This document shows positions 1 to 7,581 of a stretch of 64,000 bases of DNA, in pieces (within the stretch, counting starts at the first letter, position 1; each line of letters opens with the position of its first letter). The stretch is from Naasia lichenicola (lineage in GTDB: Bacteria; Actinomycetota; Actinomycetes; Actinomycetales; Microbacteriaceae). The stretch is from the NCBI RefSeq assembly GCF_004801885.1, contig NZ_SSSM01000001.1, positions 434,001 to 498,000 of the forward strand, read 5' to 3'. The position numbers and the translations under genes are program-made. The notes under the pieces were generated by a model, which worked only from the letters and a program-made list of their open reading frames with translations, was not told the DNA's origin and searched no databases.

Positions 1-416
1 CCGAGGTGACCGAGGAGGCGTTCGGCCCCCTGATGGTCGTCGCGGTCTACGACGATGACAGGCAGATCGCGTCGGGCCTCGACCAGATCCCCGGATCGCT
101 GACGGCCACCATCCACAGCGAGACCTCGGAGGAGGAGCACTCCGCCGAGCTCGCGGCGCTGGTCGGCCCGAAGGTGGGGCGACTCGTCTTCAACGGCTAT
201 CCGACCGGTGTCCGGGTCAGCTGGGCGCAGCACCACGGCGGACCGTGGCCGTCGACCAACTCGCAGCACACCTCGGTGGGCGTCTCGGCGATCCGCCGCT
301 TCCTGCGGCCGTTCGCCTGGCAGGACGCCCCGCAGTCCGTGCTGCCGGAGGAGCTACGCGACGACTACACCGCCATCCCGCGCCGCATCGACGGAGTCCT
401 GAGCCTCGGCGCCTGA
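1..416 (+). CDS. Aldehyde dehydrogenase (NADP+), C-terminal part
   Basis: This is the 3' end of a gene that begins before the window. About 138 codons are visible. The residues match the C-terminal part of the ketoglutarate-semialdehyde (2,5-dioxovalerate) dehydrogenase branch: EAFGPLMVV, GSLTATIH, GRLVFNGYPTGV, HHGGPWP, TSVGVSAIRRFLRPFAWQ. In this branch the FNGxPTGV and HGGP segments belong to the oligomerisation and C-terminal catalytic region. The enzyme would oxidise a semialdehyde to an acid in sugar-acid or hydroxyproline-type catabolism, but the exact substrate cannot be read from this part. The catalytic Cys and the NAD(P) site lie outside the window. The gene converges on imuB, with palindromic repeats between them. 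Confidence 0.85.
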   Translation, partial: EVTEEAFGPLMVVAVYDDDRQIASGLDQIPGSLTATIHSETSEEEHSAELAALVGPKVGRLVFNGYPTGVRVSWAQHHGGPWPSTNSQHTSVGVSAIRRFLRPFAWQDAPQSVLPEELRDDYTAIPRRIDGVLSLGA

Positions 417-465
417 CCGCCGCCCCGTCGGTCGAGAGGTCGCCTGCTGACCCTCGTCTATGTTC

Positions 466-608
466 GTTGGTCGAGTAGGGCGCCCCGCGCCCGTATCGAG
501 GCCCGTTGCGCATTCCAGCCGGTCTCGAGACGCGCCGTAAACGGCGCTCCTCGACCAGCGAGTAGGTATTCGTTGGTCGAGTAGGGCGCCCGCGCCCGTA
601 TCGAGGCC
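466..608. repeat. Palindromic repeat cluster, family A (three copies)
   Basis: Two direct copies (466-503 and 572-608) start GTTGGTCGAGTAGGGCG and end CCGTATCGAGGCC. A diverged inverted copy (about 520-559, ending CTCCTCGACCAGCG) lies between them. Each copy can fold into a hairpin (GGGCGC paired with GCGCCC, flanked by TCGA arms). The cluster fills the gap between two convergent genes, so it could act in transcription termination. Related copies are at 3927-3964, 4083-4119 and 57507-57543. Confidence 0.85.
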
Positions 609-622
609 ATCTCGTACGGCGC

Positions 623-2260
623 TCAGTCGTATCTGCCCTCTGCCCACCAGGAGCCGCGCTCCAGGAGGAGCAGCCAGGCCTCGCCCGTCGCGTCGACGAC
701 CTGGAAGCGGTTGAGCTCGCGGCCCTCCTCGGCATCCCACCATCGCTCGTCGACCGGCCACGGCCCCGCCCATGCGGTGACCGGGCCTGCGCTGCGTGCT
801 CCCGGCGGGGCGAACCGCGCCGGTGGACCGCTCAGCACCCCACGGTCGTCGATGTCGACGGAGGTGCCGTCCGGCGCGAGCACCACGCACGCCAGCTGAT
901 TAGGGAACACCGTCGCGGGCGGCAGCCCGGGCAGCGAACCCGGCCACGGCCGGTCGGCGGGGCGGGCGATCTGCTCGCGATCGCCCCACGGCACGAGCAC
1001 CTGACGGTCGATGAGCATCCGCCCGCCGCCGACCGTGGCGGTGAGCACGGCGGTGTGCCCGAGCATGCTCTGCACCCGGGACAGGCCGTGGTGGATGCGC
1101 TCGTCCGGAGCATTGCCCCAGAGTCCCTGCTCGTGGTGGTTGGCCGCGTCGACGCTCTCGGGCAGGATCCGGACGGTGCTGATGGCGGAGTCGAGGCCGG
1201 CGTCGCTGCGAGCCATCCGGGACTGGCCGGTGCCCTGCAGCTGCCAGCGGACCCGGTCGACGATCTCCGCCGGAGTGAACGAGCGCGGATGCATCCAGGT
1301 GCGGGTGCGCATCATGCCGCGTTCCGTCGTGATCTCGACCTCGATCGACGTGCAGACCAGGCTCATCTTCGCCAGGCGGTCGAGGAAGCGCTCAGCGGGC
1401 TCACGCACACCGAACGCCACCTGCTCGATCCGGTCGAGCGGAGGCTCGAACGAGATGCTGACATCGAGCTCATCCGGCGGGATGCGCGGTGTGACCCGGC
1501 TGCCGTCCAGCCCCGCGGCGAGCCGGTGGGCATGGGCGCCCTCCTCGCCGAACCTGTTGCGCACCTCGAGCTCGGGCAGCCCTGCGAAGCCGCCGAGCGT
1601 GCTGAGTCCGAGCCGGCGCAGCAGCATCGCGAGGCTCGGCAGGGCGAGCAGGCTCACGGGCATGGGGGAGAGGAACGCGGCCGAGCCGCCATCGGGGATG
1701 ATCCGCACCCGCGCCGATTCGGGTGCGGCGCCCATTCCTGCCGTGAGGGATGAGGACGGACCTGTGCTGCGGGCGGCCTGCTCGGCGGCGAACGGACCAT
1801 CGGCGATGCCGATTCGAGCATCGGTGAGGCCCTGCTCCGCCAGGGCGAAGAGCAGCTGGTAGGCGGCGCTGTCCTCGCCGCCGAAGTACCGGGAGGGCCC
1901 CTGCGCGCGGATCGCGAGGGTGCCGGGCCTCAGCATCTGCACGCCGGGCATGATCTGCTCGATGGCGTCGATGATCGGCTCGAAGGCGCGGGCGTCCATC
2001 GCCTGGTCGTAGGGCAGCACCTCGAGCACGGAGCAGCGGGACTGCGCCTCGCGCACCCGCAGTCCGCGGCGCACTCCATCCGCTCGCGCCGCTGCGGAGC
2101 AGGCGAACACCTCGCCCTTCTCGATCAGGGCGATCGGGGCGACCGGATCGATCTCGAGGGTGCGGGCGGCGGCGATGATCGGCCAGTCGGGGCACCAGAG
2201 CACCATGGTGCGGGTGACGGACGACTGGATGCTGATCGCAGCGGAGCCGGTGGTGCGCAC
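623..2260 (-). CDS. imuB: ImuB-type Y-family DNA polymerase homologue
   Basis: This 545-residue protein has the Y-family layout. The N-terminus carries MVLWCPDWPII, where active polymerases have the first catalytic carboxylate motif. A palm/finger region follows with AARADGVRRGLRVREAQ and LPYDQAMDARAFEPIIDAIEQ, then a little-finger-like region and a long C-terminal tail. ImuB proteins are catalytically inactive adaptors that link ImuA, DnaE2 and the beta clamp in the mycobacterial-type mutasome for damage-induced mutagenesis. The GTG start directly follows the TGA of imuA (TGAGTG), so the two genes are translationally coupled. Expression should follow the LexA box upstream of imuA. No dnaE2 is visible in the window; it may lie elsewhere. 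Confidence 0.9.
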   Translation of the reverse strand: MRTTGSAAISIQSSVTRTMVLWCPDWPIIAAARTLEIDPVAPIALIEKGEVFACSAAARADGVRRGLRVREAQSRCSVLEVLPYDQAMDARAFEPIIDAIEQIMPGVQMLRPGTLAIRAQGPSRYFGGEDSAAYQLLFALAEQGLTDARIGIADGPFAAEQAARSTGPSSSLTAGMGAAPESARVRIIPDGGSAAFLSPMPVSLLALPSLAMLLRRLGLSTLGGFAGLPELEVRNRFGEEGAHAHRLAAGLDGSRVTPRIPPDELDVSISFEPPLDRIEQVAFGVREPAERFLDRLAKMSLVCTSIEVEITTERGMMRTRTWMHPRSFTPAEIVDRVRWQLQGTGQSRMARSDAGLDSAISTVRILPESVDAANHHEQGLWGNAPDERIHHGLSRVQSMLGHTAVLTATVGGGRMLIDRQVLVPWGDREQIARPADRPWPGSLPGLPPATVFPNQLACVVLAPDGTSVDIDDRGVLSGPPARFAPPGARSAGPVTAWAGPWPVDERWWDAEEGRELNRFQVVDATGEAWLLLLERGSWWAEGRYD

Positions 2261-3013
2261 TCAGACGGCTCGCGCGTGGGAGGCATGCGGGCTTCGGTCG
2301 GCATCTTCGACCGGGCGCAGGTGGCGGGACGGGATCGCCCCGGAGTCCGACGCCGCAGTCGCCGCAGCGTCGGCGAACTCCGAGCCGACACCCGGCAGCC
2401 AGATCTTGCGGGCGCGGATGCGCACTCCCCGGTTCTCGACGGTGACGAAGGCGGTGCGTCCGGTGAGCATGCCGTGACCGGTTCCTATGCCGCTCCACTC
2501 GCTGCGCTCGACGGTCAGCCGTGCCTCGGTGCCTGGCCAGTCTCCGAGAGAGATCAGAGTGGCCTCGCGTTTGCGGAGTCGGGCGGCGAGCCGGTTGGCG
2601 TCGCCGTCGCTGATCCGCGCAGGGGCTCGGAGCACGACGACGGTGAGCACGTCGACCATCGCCGCGGTTACCGCCTGCCACTGCTCGCCGGGGTCGGGGA
2701 CCAGCACGAGCCGCTCGAGGTCGATCCCGTATCCCGCCGCCGCCTGTGCGCCGAATTCGGGGACGCCGACCACCCCGCACCAGGCGCCTGCCTGAGACGG
2801 GGCGGTGAGCATCGCCATCGCCAGGGTCATCGAGCCGTGGACCGAATACGCCGAGCCGGCCTTGAGCATGCCGTCGGGCAGAAGCCCGGCGAACATCGGA
2901 TGGGTGGCGATGCTCTTGGTGTCGAGCGTGGTTGCCTGCATCTCGCGAATGCGGGATTGCAGCTCCTGCACCGTCGCCGCCGGATCGGCGGCGCGAGCGG
3001 AGGCGAGAGACAT
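2261..3013 (-). CDS. imuA: ImuA-like SOS mutagenesis protein
   Basis: This 250-residue protein is the first gene of an imuA-imuB operon. It resembles the RecA-like ImuA' group: a RecA-fold core (GSAYSVHGSMTLAMAML, where a Walker A loop would sit, then VVGVPEFGAQAAAGYGIDLERLVLVPDPG) without an obvious intact Walker A motif. A C-terminal tail follows. In characterised systems ImuA works with ImuB and DnaE2 in error-prone translesion synthesis. The ATG start at 3013 lies ten bases from a near-perfect LexA box, which supports SOS control. The gene ends exactly where imuB starts. Confidence 0.82.
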   Translation of the reverse strand: MSLASARAADPAATVQELQSRIREMQATTLDTKSIATHPMFAGLLPDGMLKAGSAYSVHGSMTLAMAMLTAPSQAGAWCGVVGVPEFGAQAAAGYGIDLERLVLVPDPGEQWQAVTAAMVDVLTVVVLRAPARISDGDANRLAARLRKREATLISLGDWPGTEARLTVERSEWSGIGTGHGMLTGRTAFVTVENRGVRIRARKIWLPGVGSEFADAAATAASDSGAIPSRHLRPVEDADRSPHASHARAV

Positions 3014-3022
3014 ACTCCATAT

Positions 3023-3038
3023 TCGAATGTCTGTTCGA
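3023..3038. promoter_or_regulatory. LexA (SOS) box upstream of imuA
   Basis: The sequence TCGAATGTCTGTTCGA fits the actinobacterial/Gram-positive SOS box TCGAAC-N4-GTTCGA with one mismatch (T for C in the left arm). It lies 10 bp upstream of the imuA start codon, where bound LexA would block transcription initiation. The site itself is read directly; regulation by LexA is inferred from the known consensus and the gene content. Confidence 0.85.
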
Positions 3039-3114
3039 ATAAGTCAAACGCGGCGCGAGGTGAGTCGAGCCGCGTTCATCAGCAGTGCTCAGCTGCGGAT
3101 TCAAGGGGTGAGCC

Positions 3115-3279
3115 TCAGACGGTCGGGTGCTCTGGCTCCAGCTGGTCAAGCGTGATCAGTCCATCCGGATCCTTGGGGTCGTGCACCCCGGTGACCCGCT
3201 CTCCGACATCCGCCTTGCTGTCCGTCGCGAGGGGCTTGTCCTCGTGGTCGGGCGGCAGCGCCTGGCCCTCCCGACTCAC
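3115..3279 (-). CDS. Small hydrophilic protein, 54 aa
   Basis: A short reading frame begins with GTG at 3279, overlapping the TGA of the preceding small gene (GTGA overlap), and ends at 3115. The product is charged and Pro/Asp-rich, beginning MSREGQALPPDHEDKP and ending LITLDQLEPEHPTV. It has no membrane segment or recognisable motif. The tight coupling to the upstream acidic protein and the normal high-GC3 codon use support it as a real gene. Function unknown. Confidence 0.6.
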   Translation of the reverse strand: MSREGQALPPDHEDKPLATDSKADVGERVTGVHDPKDPDGLITLDQLEPEHPTV

Positions 3280-3557
3280 GAATCCTCCGATGCGACCTCG
3301 TCGGAGGACTCGTCGTCGAGTCCGACGATGTCGCCATCGGATGCGTCATGCTCGTCGAGGATTGGCTCACCTTCACGGGGCGATCCGCCGGTCGGCCCGC
3401 CGTAGCCATCGCCGGCCTGGGGAAGGACGGTCTCACCAGCGACCGCGTCATTGGTGACGGTGCTCATGCTCTCGGCCTTGAGTGCAGCCTTGTCGACGAA
3501 CGCGGTGTCATCGGCATCATCGTCGAATGCTCCGCCGTCGGGGATGGTGTCGCTCAT
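3276..3557 (-). CDS. Small acidic protein, 93 aa
   Basis: The product is strongly acidic and probably disordered: MSDTIPDGGAFDDDADDT at the N-terminus and LDDESSDEVASEDS at the C-terminus. A good ribosome site (GGGAG) precedes the ATG. It is translationally coupled to the 54-residue gene downstream. No domain is recognised. The pair sits between the SOS cassette and the broken DUF222/HNH gene. Function unknown. Confidence 0.65.
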   Translation of the reverse strand: MSDTIPDGGAFDDDADDTAFVDKAALKAESMSTVTNDAVAGETVLPQAGDGYGGPTGGSPREGEPILDEHDASDGDIVGLDDESSDEVASEDS

Positions 3558-3676
3558 GGGATCTCCCTCGTGTATTCGTGCAGTTCCATCACGCTACGCC
3601 CCACCTCGGGGTCGGCACCTGGCCGTCACCTGAGTGGACGACCACTTCTCGGCGGCGGGGCGATAAGCGTGGGGAG

Positions 3677-3926
3677 TCACGAGGGTGGTGGCAGGCTTCC
3701 CCGTCGGAAGGGTAGAGGGGTGAGCAGGGTGTCCTGGCCGGGATTCCACCATGCATCGAGTGGATCTTCGGGAGGTGGAGGCGCCTTCGCGGCCGGTCGA
3801 GCCTGGGGCACGCGGATCGGGTTAGAGGGGTGGGTGACATCGATTCGGCCGGAGGGGCTGGTCCAGGTGACCAAACCTTCGGCGTCGAGGATGCTGTTCC
3901 ATCTGCCGAGGTGGCGGAGTCGGCCC
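3677..3926 (-). pseudogene. Remnant: C-terminal tail of a DUF222/HNH protein
   Basis: The minus-strand frame entering from the repeat at 3927 reads RHLGRWNSILDAEGLVTWTS followed by PSGRIDVTHP and a Pro-rich tail, ending at a stop at 3677. WTSPSGR is the typical last conserved block of DUF222/HNH (13E12-type) proteins, just after the HNH CRxHH...KH segment. The matching N-terminal part is the gene at 4107-5099. The HNH core that should join the two is missing, and two palindromic repeats with about 118 bp between them stand in its place. The remnant has no start codon of its own that fits the family. Confidence 0.75.
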
Positions 3927-4119
3927 GTTGGTCGAGTAGGTCGCGCAGCGACCGTATCGAGGCCGCGTTCATCGACCCGAAGACTCAGCCATCAGGGCTG
4001 TCCTCTTCGACGGACGCGAACCGCCGGGGTGTGATGCCGCCACAGGGCAGCCGAGATGGCTGGCATGCGAGGTGCTGAACGCGGCCTCGATACGGCCCTG
4101 GCGGGCCTACTCGACCAAC
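3927..4119. repeat. Inverted pair of family A repeats inside a broken gene
   Basis: A direct-orientation repeat (3927-3964, starting GTTGGTCGAGTAGG) and an opposite copy (4083-4119, ending CTACTCGACCAAC) flank about 118 bp of other sequence. The arrangement resembles a BIME (paired REP) or a small non-autonomous element. The right-hand copy supplies the TAG stop that ends the truncated DUF222 protein. The inner 118 bp holds no recognisable HNH sequence on the minus strand: frames break at TGA codons near 3985-3995. No transposase is visible. The whole stretch 3558-4106 contains only this and the C-terminal remnant. Confidence 0.75.
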
Positions 4120-5099
4120 GGGACGTCGAGGTCGATCAGCTTCCGCGCGGTCTCGGCATCGATGGGCCCCTGGCCCTGCAGCTCGGCTGGCTGATCTCCG
4201 CCGACCGCGGTCGCCGTCGGTGCGGTGAGGAACACCACGGGGCGAATGTTCCGCATGCCGGAGTCGTCGTTGAGGATCAGATCGACCAGGACATCGGCGC
4301 GGAGCTGGGAGGCGGTGCGCCCGTCTTCCCCACCGGCGTTCTTGATCGACCTCGCGCACGCGTCGAGCTTCGCGTCGATCGCGACCACGTCTTCTCCGGA
4401 CAGCGCAGCCCAGAGCTCACCCATCCCATCCTGACCGGCGCAGGTCACCACCTTGCGATCCAGCAGGGCATCCGCATGACGTTCGGTCGCGTCCTCGGGC
4501 TGCAGCCGCTCGCGCAGCTTGACCAGGACGGCCTTGAGCTTCGTCGGGGTCATCCGCTGCGCGAGCTCGATCGCCTCACGCTCGAACCGCTCCGCCAGCT
4601 CGACGAACAGGTCGAGCCCCGCGTCGGCGATCACCTCCGCGTGACCGAGCGTGATCACGCCGTTCTCCACCGCAGCCAACGTCAGATGCCGCTCGCTGGT
4701 GAGGATCTTCGACCGCTCGATCAGATTCAGAGCGGCCCGTTCGGTGACCCCTAGGGTGAGCGCGACCTCGGTCATGAAGACGCGGTCCTGGATGCTCTCC
4801 TGAATCGGGTTCGTGGCCTGCCGCGCGTAGGTGGCGGCTTCGGCGGCGATCCACTTGATGCGCTGCACCTGAAGAGCCTGTTCGTCCAGCTTGAGGAGGT
4901 TGATGCCCTCGAGGAACTCCCGCCGACGGCGCATCGGGGCGACCTCGACTGCCTCGTCGGATGGGTCATCGATCGGGCAGGGGTTGGTGTCGAGCCAGGC
5001 GAAGAATTCCTCGTCGCTCTCGTGCACGGGGGTAACGAAGTCGTCGGCGAGCAGGACGAGATGAGCGTCATCCCAGTCGGTGTTCGTCATCTCGGCCAT
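4107..5099 (-). CDS. DUF222 domain protein, truncated before its HNH domain
   Basis: This 330-residue product is the DUF222 half of a 13E12-type HNH endonuclease, a family multiplied in Microbacteriaceae and mycobacteria. DUF222 features include the helical region with ALTLGVTERAALNLIERS, GVITLGHAEVIAD, the RMTPTKLKAVLVKLRERL segment and the late GQGPIDAETARKLI. Family members continue here into a variable linker and an HNH nuclease of about 100 residues. In this gene the frame instead runs into a palindromic repeat whose GTTGGTCGAGTAG encodes the last residues LVE and the stop. Without the HNH motif nuclease activity is unlikely. The C-terminal remainder survives at 3677-3926. Confidence 0.85.
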   Translation of the reverse strand: MAEMTNTDWDDAHLVLLADDFVTPVHESDEEFFAWLDTNPCPIDDPSDEAVEVAPMRRRREFLEGINLLKLDEQALQVQRIKWIAAEAATYARQATNPIQESIQDRVFMTEVALTLGVTERAALNLIERSKILTSERHLTLAAVENGVITLGHAEVIADAGLDLFVELAERFEREAIELAQRMTPTKLKAVLVKLRERLQPEDATERHADALLDRKVVTCAGQDGMGELWAALSGEDVVAIDAKLDACARSIKNAGGEDGRTASQLRADVLVDLILNDDSGMRNIRPVVFLTAPTATAVGGDQPAELQGQGPIDAETARKLIDLDVPLVE

Positions 5100-5201
5100 A
5101 CCTGCACACTGCCACCAGCCACCGACATTGGAAGGGCATATTCGGGCTGATCGGAGGTGAGTTTCAACCCGTGGTCGAGGTGAGTTTTCGGGTCGGCTCG
5201 C

Positions 5202-5357
5202 GTGGGCTTCGACACGGGCGCGGAGCGCCCGGCTCAGCCACCGGGGGTGGGGTATTGCTCGGTGGCTGAGCCGACGGGAGGTCGTGTGAAAGCCCGCGCA
5301 TCAAGACTCGCTCCGCGGGGCTTCGACACGGGCGCGGAGCGCCCGGCTCAGCCACCG
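5202..5357. repeat. Palindromic repeat cluster, family B (three copies)
   Basis: Copies lie at 5202-5243 (direct), 5260-5295 (inverted, diverged) and 5317-5357 (direct). The unit runs GGGCTTCGACACGGGCGC, then GGAGCGCCCGGCTCAGCCACCG, with a hairpin core GGGCGC-GGA-GCGCCC. The cluster fills the gap between recQ and the DUF222 gene, both on the minus strand. Other copies are at 40077-40182, 42341-42447 and 51061-51232. Confidence 0.85.
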
Positions 5358-5379
5358 GAAGGCGGCGGAACCCGGTACC

Positions 5380-7107
5380 TTAGGCGGGCTCGAGGAGGTG
5401 GTGCTCCGTGATCGCCTCGAGGGACAGGACGCGGTAGCCCTCCGTGCCGAAGAACACCGTGATCCGATCGTCCTCGACGCTCATCACGGTGCCGTCGCCC
5501 CATTCCGTGTGGCGCACGGCCTGATCGACCGTGAACGCAGCCGAATCGGACGTCACCGCACGCTCCGCCTCCTGCTCGAGCATCTCGTAGGCAGTGCCGG
5601 AGGTGCAGGTGTCGCAGTTGCCGCACGGCTCATCGCGTGCCTCGCCGAAGTAGCCGAGCAGGAAGATCCTCCGACAGCCGAGCGTCTCGGCGTAGAGGCG
5701 GATCATCGCTATCCGCGACTCGTCGATCCGCTCGCGCTGCTCCGCTGCATGGCGGGCCGCCTGGATCGCGTCGCCGATCTTCACCCCACGCACGGCGCGG
5801 AGTCCACCGTCGACCTGGCGCACCGCCCCCGCCTCGAGAAGCAGATTGACCGCCTCGCCCACGGAGCGCCCCGGCAGATGCACGGCGTCGCCGAGCTGCT
5901 CCGCGGAGACGGGACGATCCGCGGCCTGCAGAGCCGTCAGCACGAGCTCGAGCCTGTTGCCGTTCGGCTTGCCCGAGGCGAAGAACGTCCGCAGGCCCAG
6001 ATCCTCCGGGCGGTAGTGCAGGGTCGCCTGTGCCGGATCGCCGTCCCGGCCGCAGCGACCGACCTCCTGGTAGTAGCTGTCGATCGATTCGGTGATCGCG
6101 GCGTGCACGACGAAGCGCACATTCGGCTTGTCTATCCCCATCCCGAAGGCCGAGGTCGCGACGACCACATCCAGCTCGTCGGCCTGGAAGCGCTCGTGGG
6201 TCTCCTTGCGCTGCTTCGCCCCGAGGCCGCCGTGGTACGCGGCCGCACGCAGTCCTCGCTCCGACAGCTCAGCGGCGAAGAGCTCGGTGGCCTTGCGGGT
6301 GGCCACGTAGAGGAGACCGGGACCGCCCAGATCGACGATCTCGTCGATCACCGCGCGGCGCTTCTCGTCCTCGCCCTCGTGTCGCACGACGTCGAGGCGG
6401 ATGTTCGCGCGGTCGTAGCCGTGCGTCAGCATCACCGGATCGCGCATGCCGAGGCGCTCGACGATCTCCTCGCGGACGGGAGCGGACCCGGTCGCGGTCA
6501 GGGCGAGCACCACGGGGCGCGAGCCGCCCCGAGAGATGCCATCGACGGCGTCGCGCAGACGCAGATAGTCGGGACGGAAGTCATGACCCCACGCGGATAC
6601 GCAGTGCGCCTCGTCGACGACGAAGAGCGAGACCGCGACGGCCGCCAGGCGCTCGACCACCTCGTCCTTCGCGAGCTGTTCGGGGGAGAGGAAGACGTAC
6701 TCGGCGCGTCTGGCCTCCAGCTCCGCCCAGGCCTCGGCGTTCCTGCGCTCCGACTGCGATGAGTTGATGGCGACGGCACGAGGCGCGGTCGGGCGTGCCT
6801 GGATGCCGGCCACCTGATCCGCCTGCAGGGCGATCAGCGGCGAGACCACGACGGTCGGACCGTCGAGCAGAGCACCGGCGATCTTGTAGACCGCCGACTT
6901 GCCGTAGCCGGTCGGCATCACGGCGATAACATCGTTGCCGGCGACCAGCTCGGCGATGGCGGTGTCCAGACCGGGTCGCAGCTGCTCCCAGCCGAATGGA
7001 TCACGCGCCACCCGCGCGATATCCGCAGAACGGTCCGCTGTGGCTGCGGATTCCGGGTGTGCACCTCTCGTGTGGCTCGTCGTCGAGCCGGCCGTTCGGG
7101 GTGTCAC
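5380..7107 (-). CDS. recQ: RecQ-family ATP-dependent DNA helicase
   Basis: This 575-residue protein has the RecQ helicase core: Walker A MPTGYGKS (about residues 64-71), VVSPLIALQADQV, DEAH box VVDEAHCVSAWGHDFRPDY, TATG, and the motif V/VI region VATSAFGMGIDKPNVRFV and QEVGRCGRDGDP. A RecQ-type zinc-binding region follows (C-RRIFLLGYFGE-EPCGNCDTC). There is no HRDC domain. Instead the last 50 residues read VRHTEWGDGTVMSVEDDRIT, like the small Tudor/SH3-like module at the C-terminus of UvrD/PcrA helicases. The expected role is 3'-5' unwinding in recombination and fork repair. The GTG start overlaps the TGA of the upstream gene (7104-7107), so it is translationally coupled to it. Confidence 0.92.
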   Translation of the reverse strand: MTPRTAGSTTSHTRGAHPESAATADRSADIARVARDPFGWEQLRPGLDTAIAELVAGNDVIAVMPTGYGKSAVYKIAGALLDGPTVVVSPLIALQADQVAGIQARPTAPRAVAINSSQSERRNAEAWAELEARRAEYVFLSPEQLAKDEVVERLAAVAVSLFVVDEAHCVSAWGHDFRPDYLRLRDAVDGISRGGSRPVVLALTATGSAPVREEIVERLGMRDPVMLTHGYDRANIRLDVVRHEGEDEKRRAVIDEIVDLGGPGLLYVATRKATELFAAELSERGLRAAAYHGGLGAKQRKETHERFQADELDVVVATSAFGMGIDKPNVRFVVHAAITESIDSYYQEVGRCGRDGDPAQATLHYRPEDLGLRTFFASGKPNGNRLELVLTALQAADRPVSAEQLGDAVHLPGRSVGEAVNLLLEAGAVRQVDGGLRAVRGVKIGDAIQAARHAAEQRERIDESRIAMIRLYAETLGCRRIFLLGYFGEARDEPCGNCDTCTSGTAYEMLEQEAERAVTSDSAAFTVDQAVRHTEWGDGTVMSVEDDRITVFFGTEGYRVLSLEAITEHHLLEPA

Positions 7108-7436
7108 GCCGCGTTGGGATCGAAACGGCCGAGCATGCTCCAGACCGTGCGGGTGAGCTCGGGATGGTCGAGCGCGATCCGGCGCAGCAGAGCGAACTCG
7201 AACTCCTCGGCCCTCTTCTGCGGGCTCGACGGGTGATAGGCCTGCGCCCGCTCCTCACCCAGACCGAGCAGCTCGATGGTGTCCGAGCGGAGGATGCGGA
7301 TGACCCGCTCGTCGACGCTCGGCAGGTCGGGGATGAACTGCCACGGATCCTCGCCGCTGCGGCAGCGGTGCTCGATCTCGGCCTGCAGCTCGTCGCGAGC
7401 TTCGGCTCGGAGTGTGTTCAATTCGGAACGACGCAC
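7104..7436 (-). CDS. Conserved hypothetical, coupled to recQ (110 aa)
   Basis: The protein is 110 residues, starts at GTG after a strong GGGAGGGG site, and ends four bases into the recQ start. It is mostly helical and charged (LRAEARDELQAEIEHRCRSG; SPQKRAEEFEFALLRRIALD), with no membrane segment or known motif. The strict coupling to recQ suggests co-production with the helicase, but no function can be assigned. Confidence 0.75.
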   Translation of the reverse strand: MRRSELNTLRAEARDELQAEIEHRCRSGEDPWQFIPDLPSVDERVIRILRSDTIELLGLGEERAQAYHPSSPQKRAEEFEFALLRRIALDHPELTRTVWSMLGRFDPNAA

Positions 7437-7581
7437 GGTTCCCCTCCCGACGATCCGACACTATGCGACGAGATCAGGGCGGGAGAACGTGTGCACTCCG
7501 GAGACGTTCAGGAACCGGTGCAAAGGACACGAACGTCCTGTTCGCCGACGGATGCCGACCTCGTGCACGCGTCGGGATCGG

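Noticed and set aside
3966-4082. Possible gene fragment between the inverted repeats
   Set aside because: All three minus frames meet a TGA within about 40 codons and show no HNH or transposase motif.
7528-7546. CGAAC-GTCCT-GTTCG, resembling a second LexA box
   Set aside because: The spacer is 5 bp instead of 4, and the outer T/A bases of the consensus are missing. No SOS gene starts next to it.
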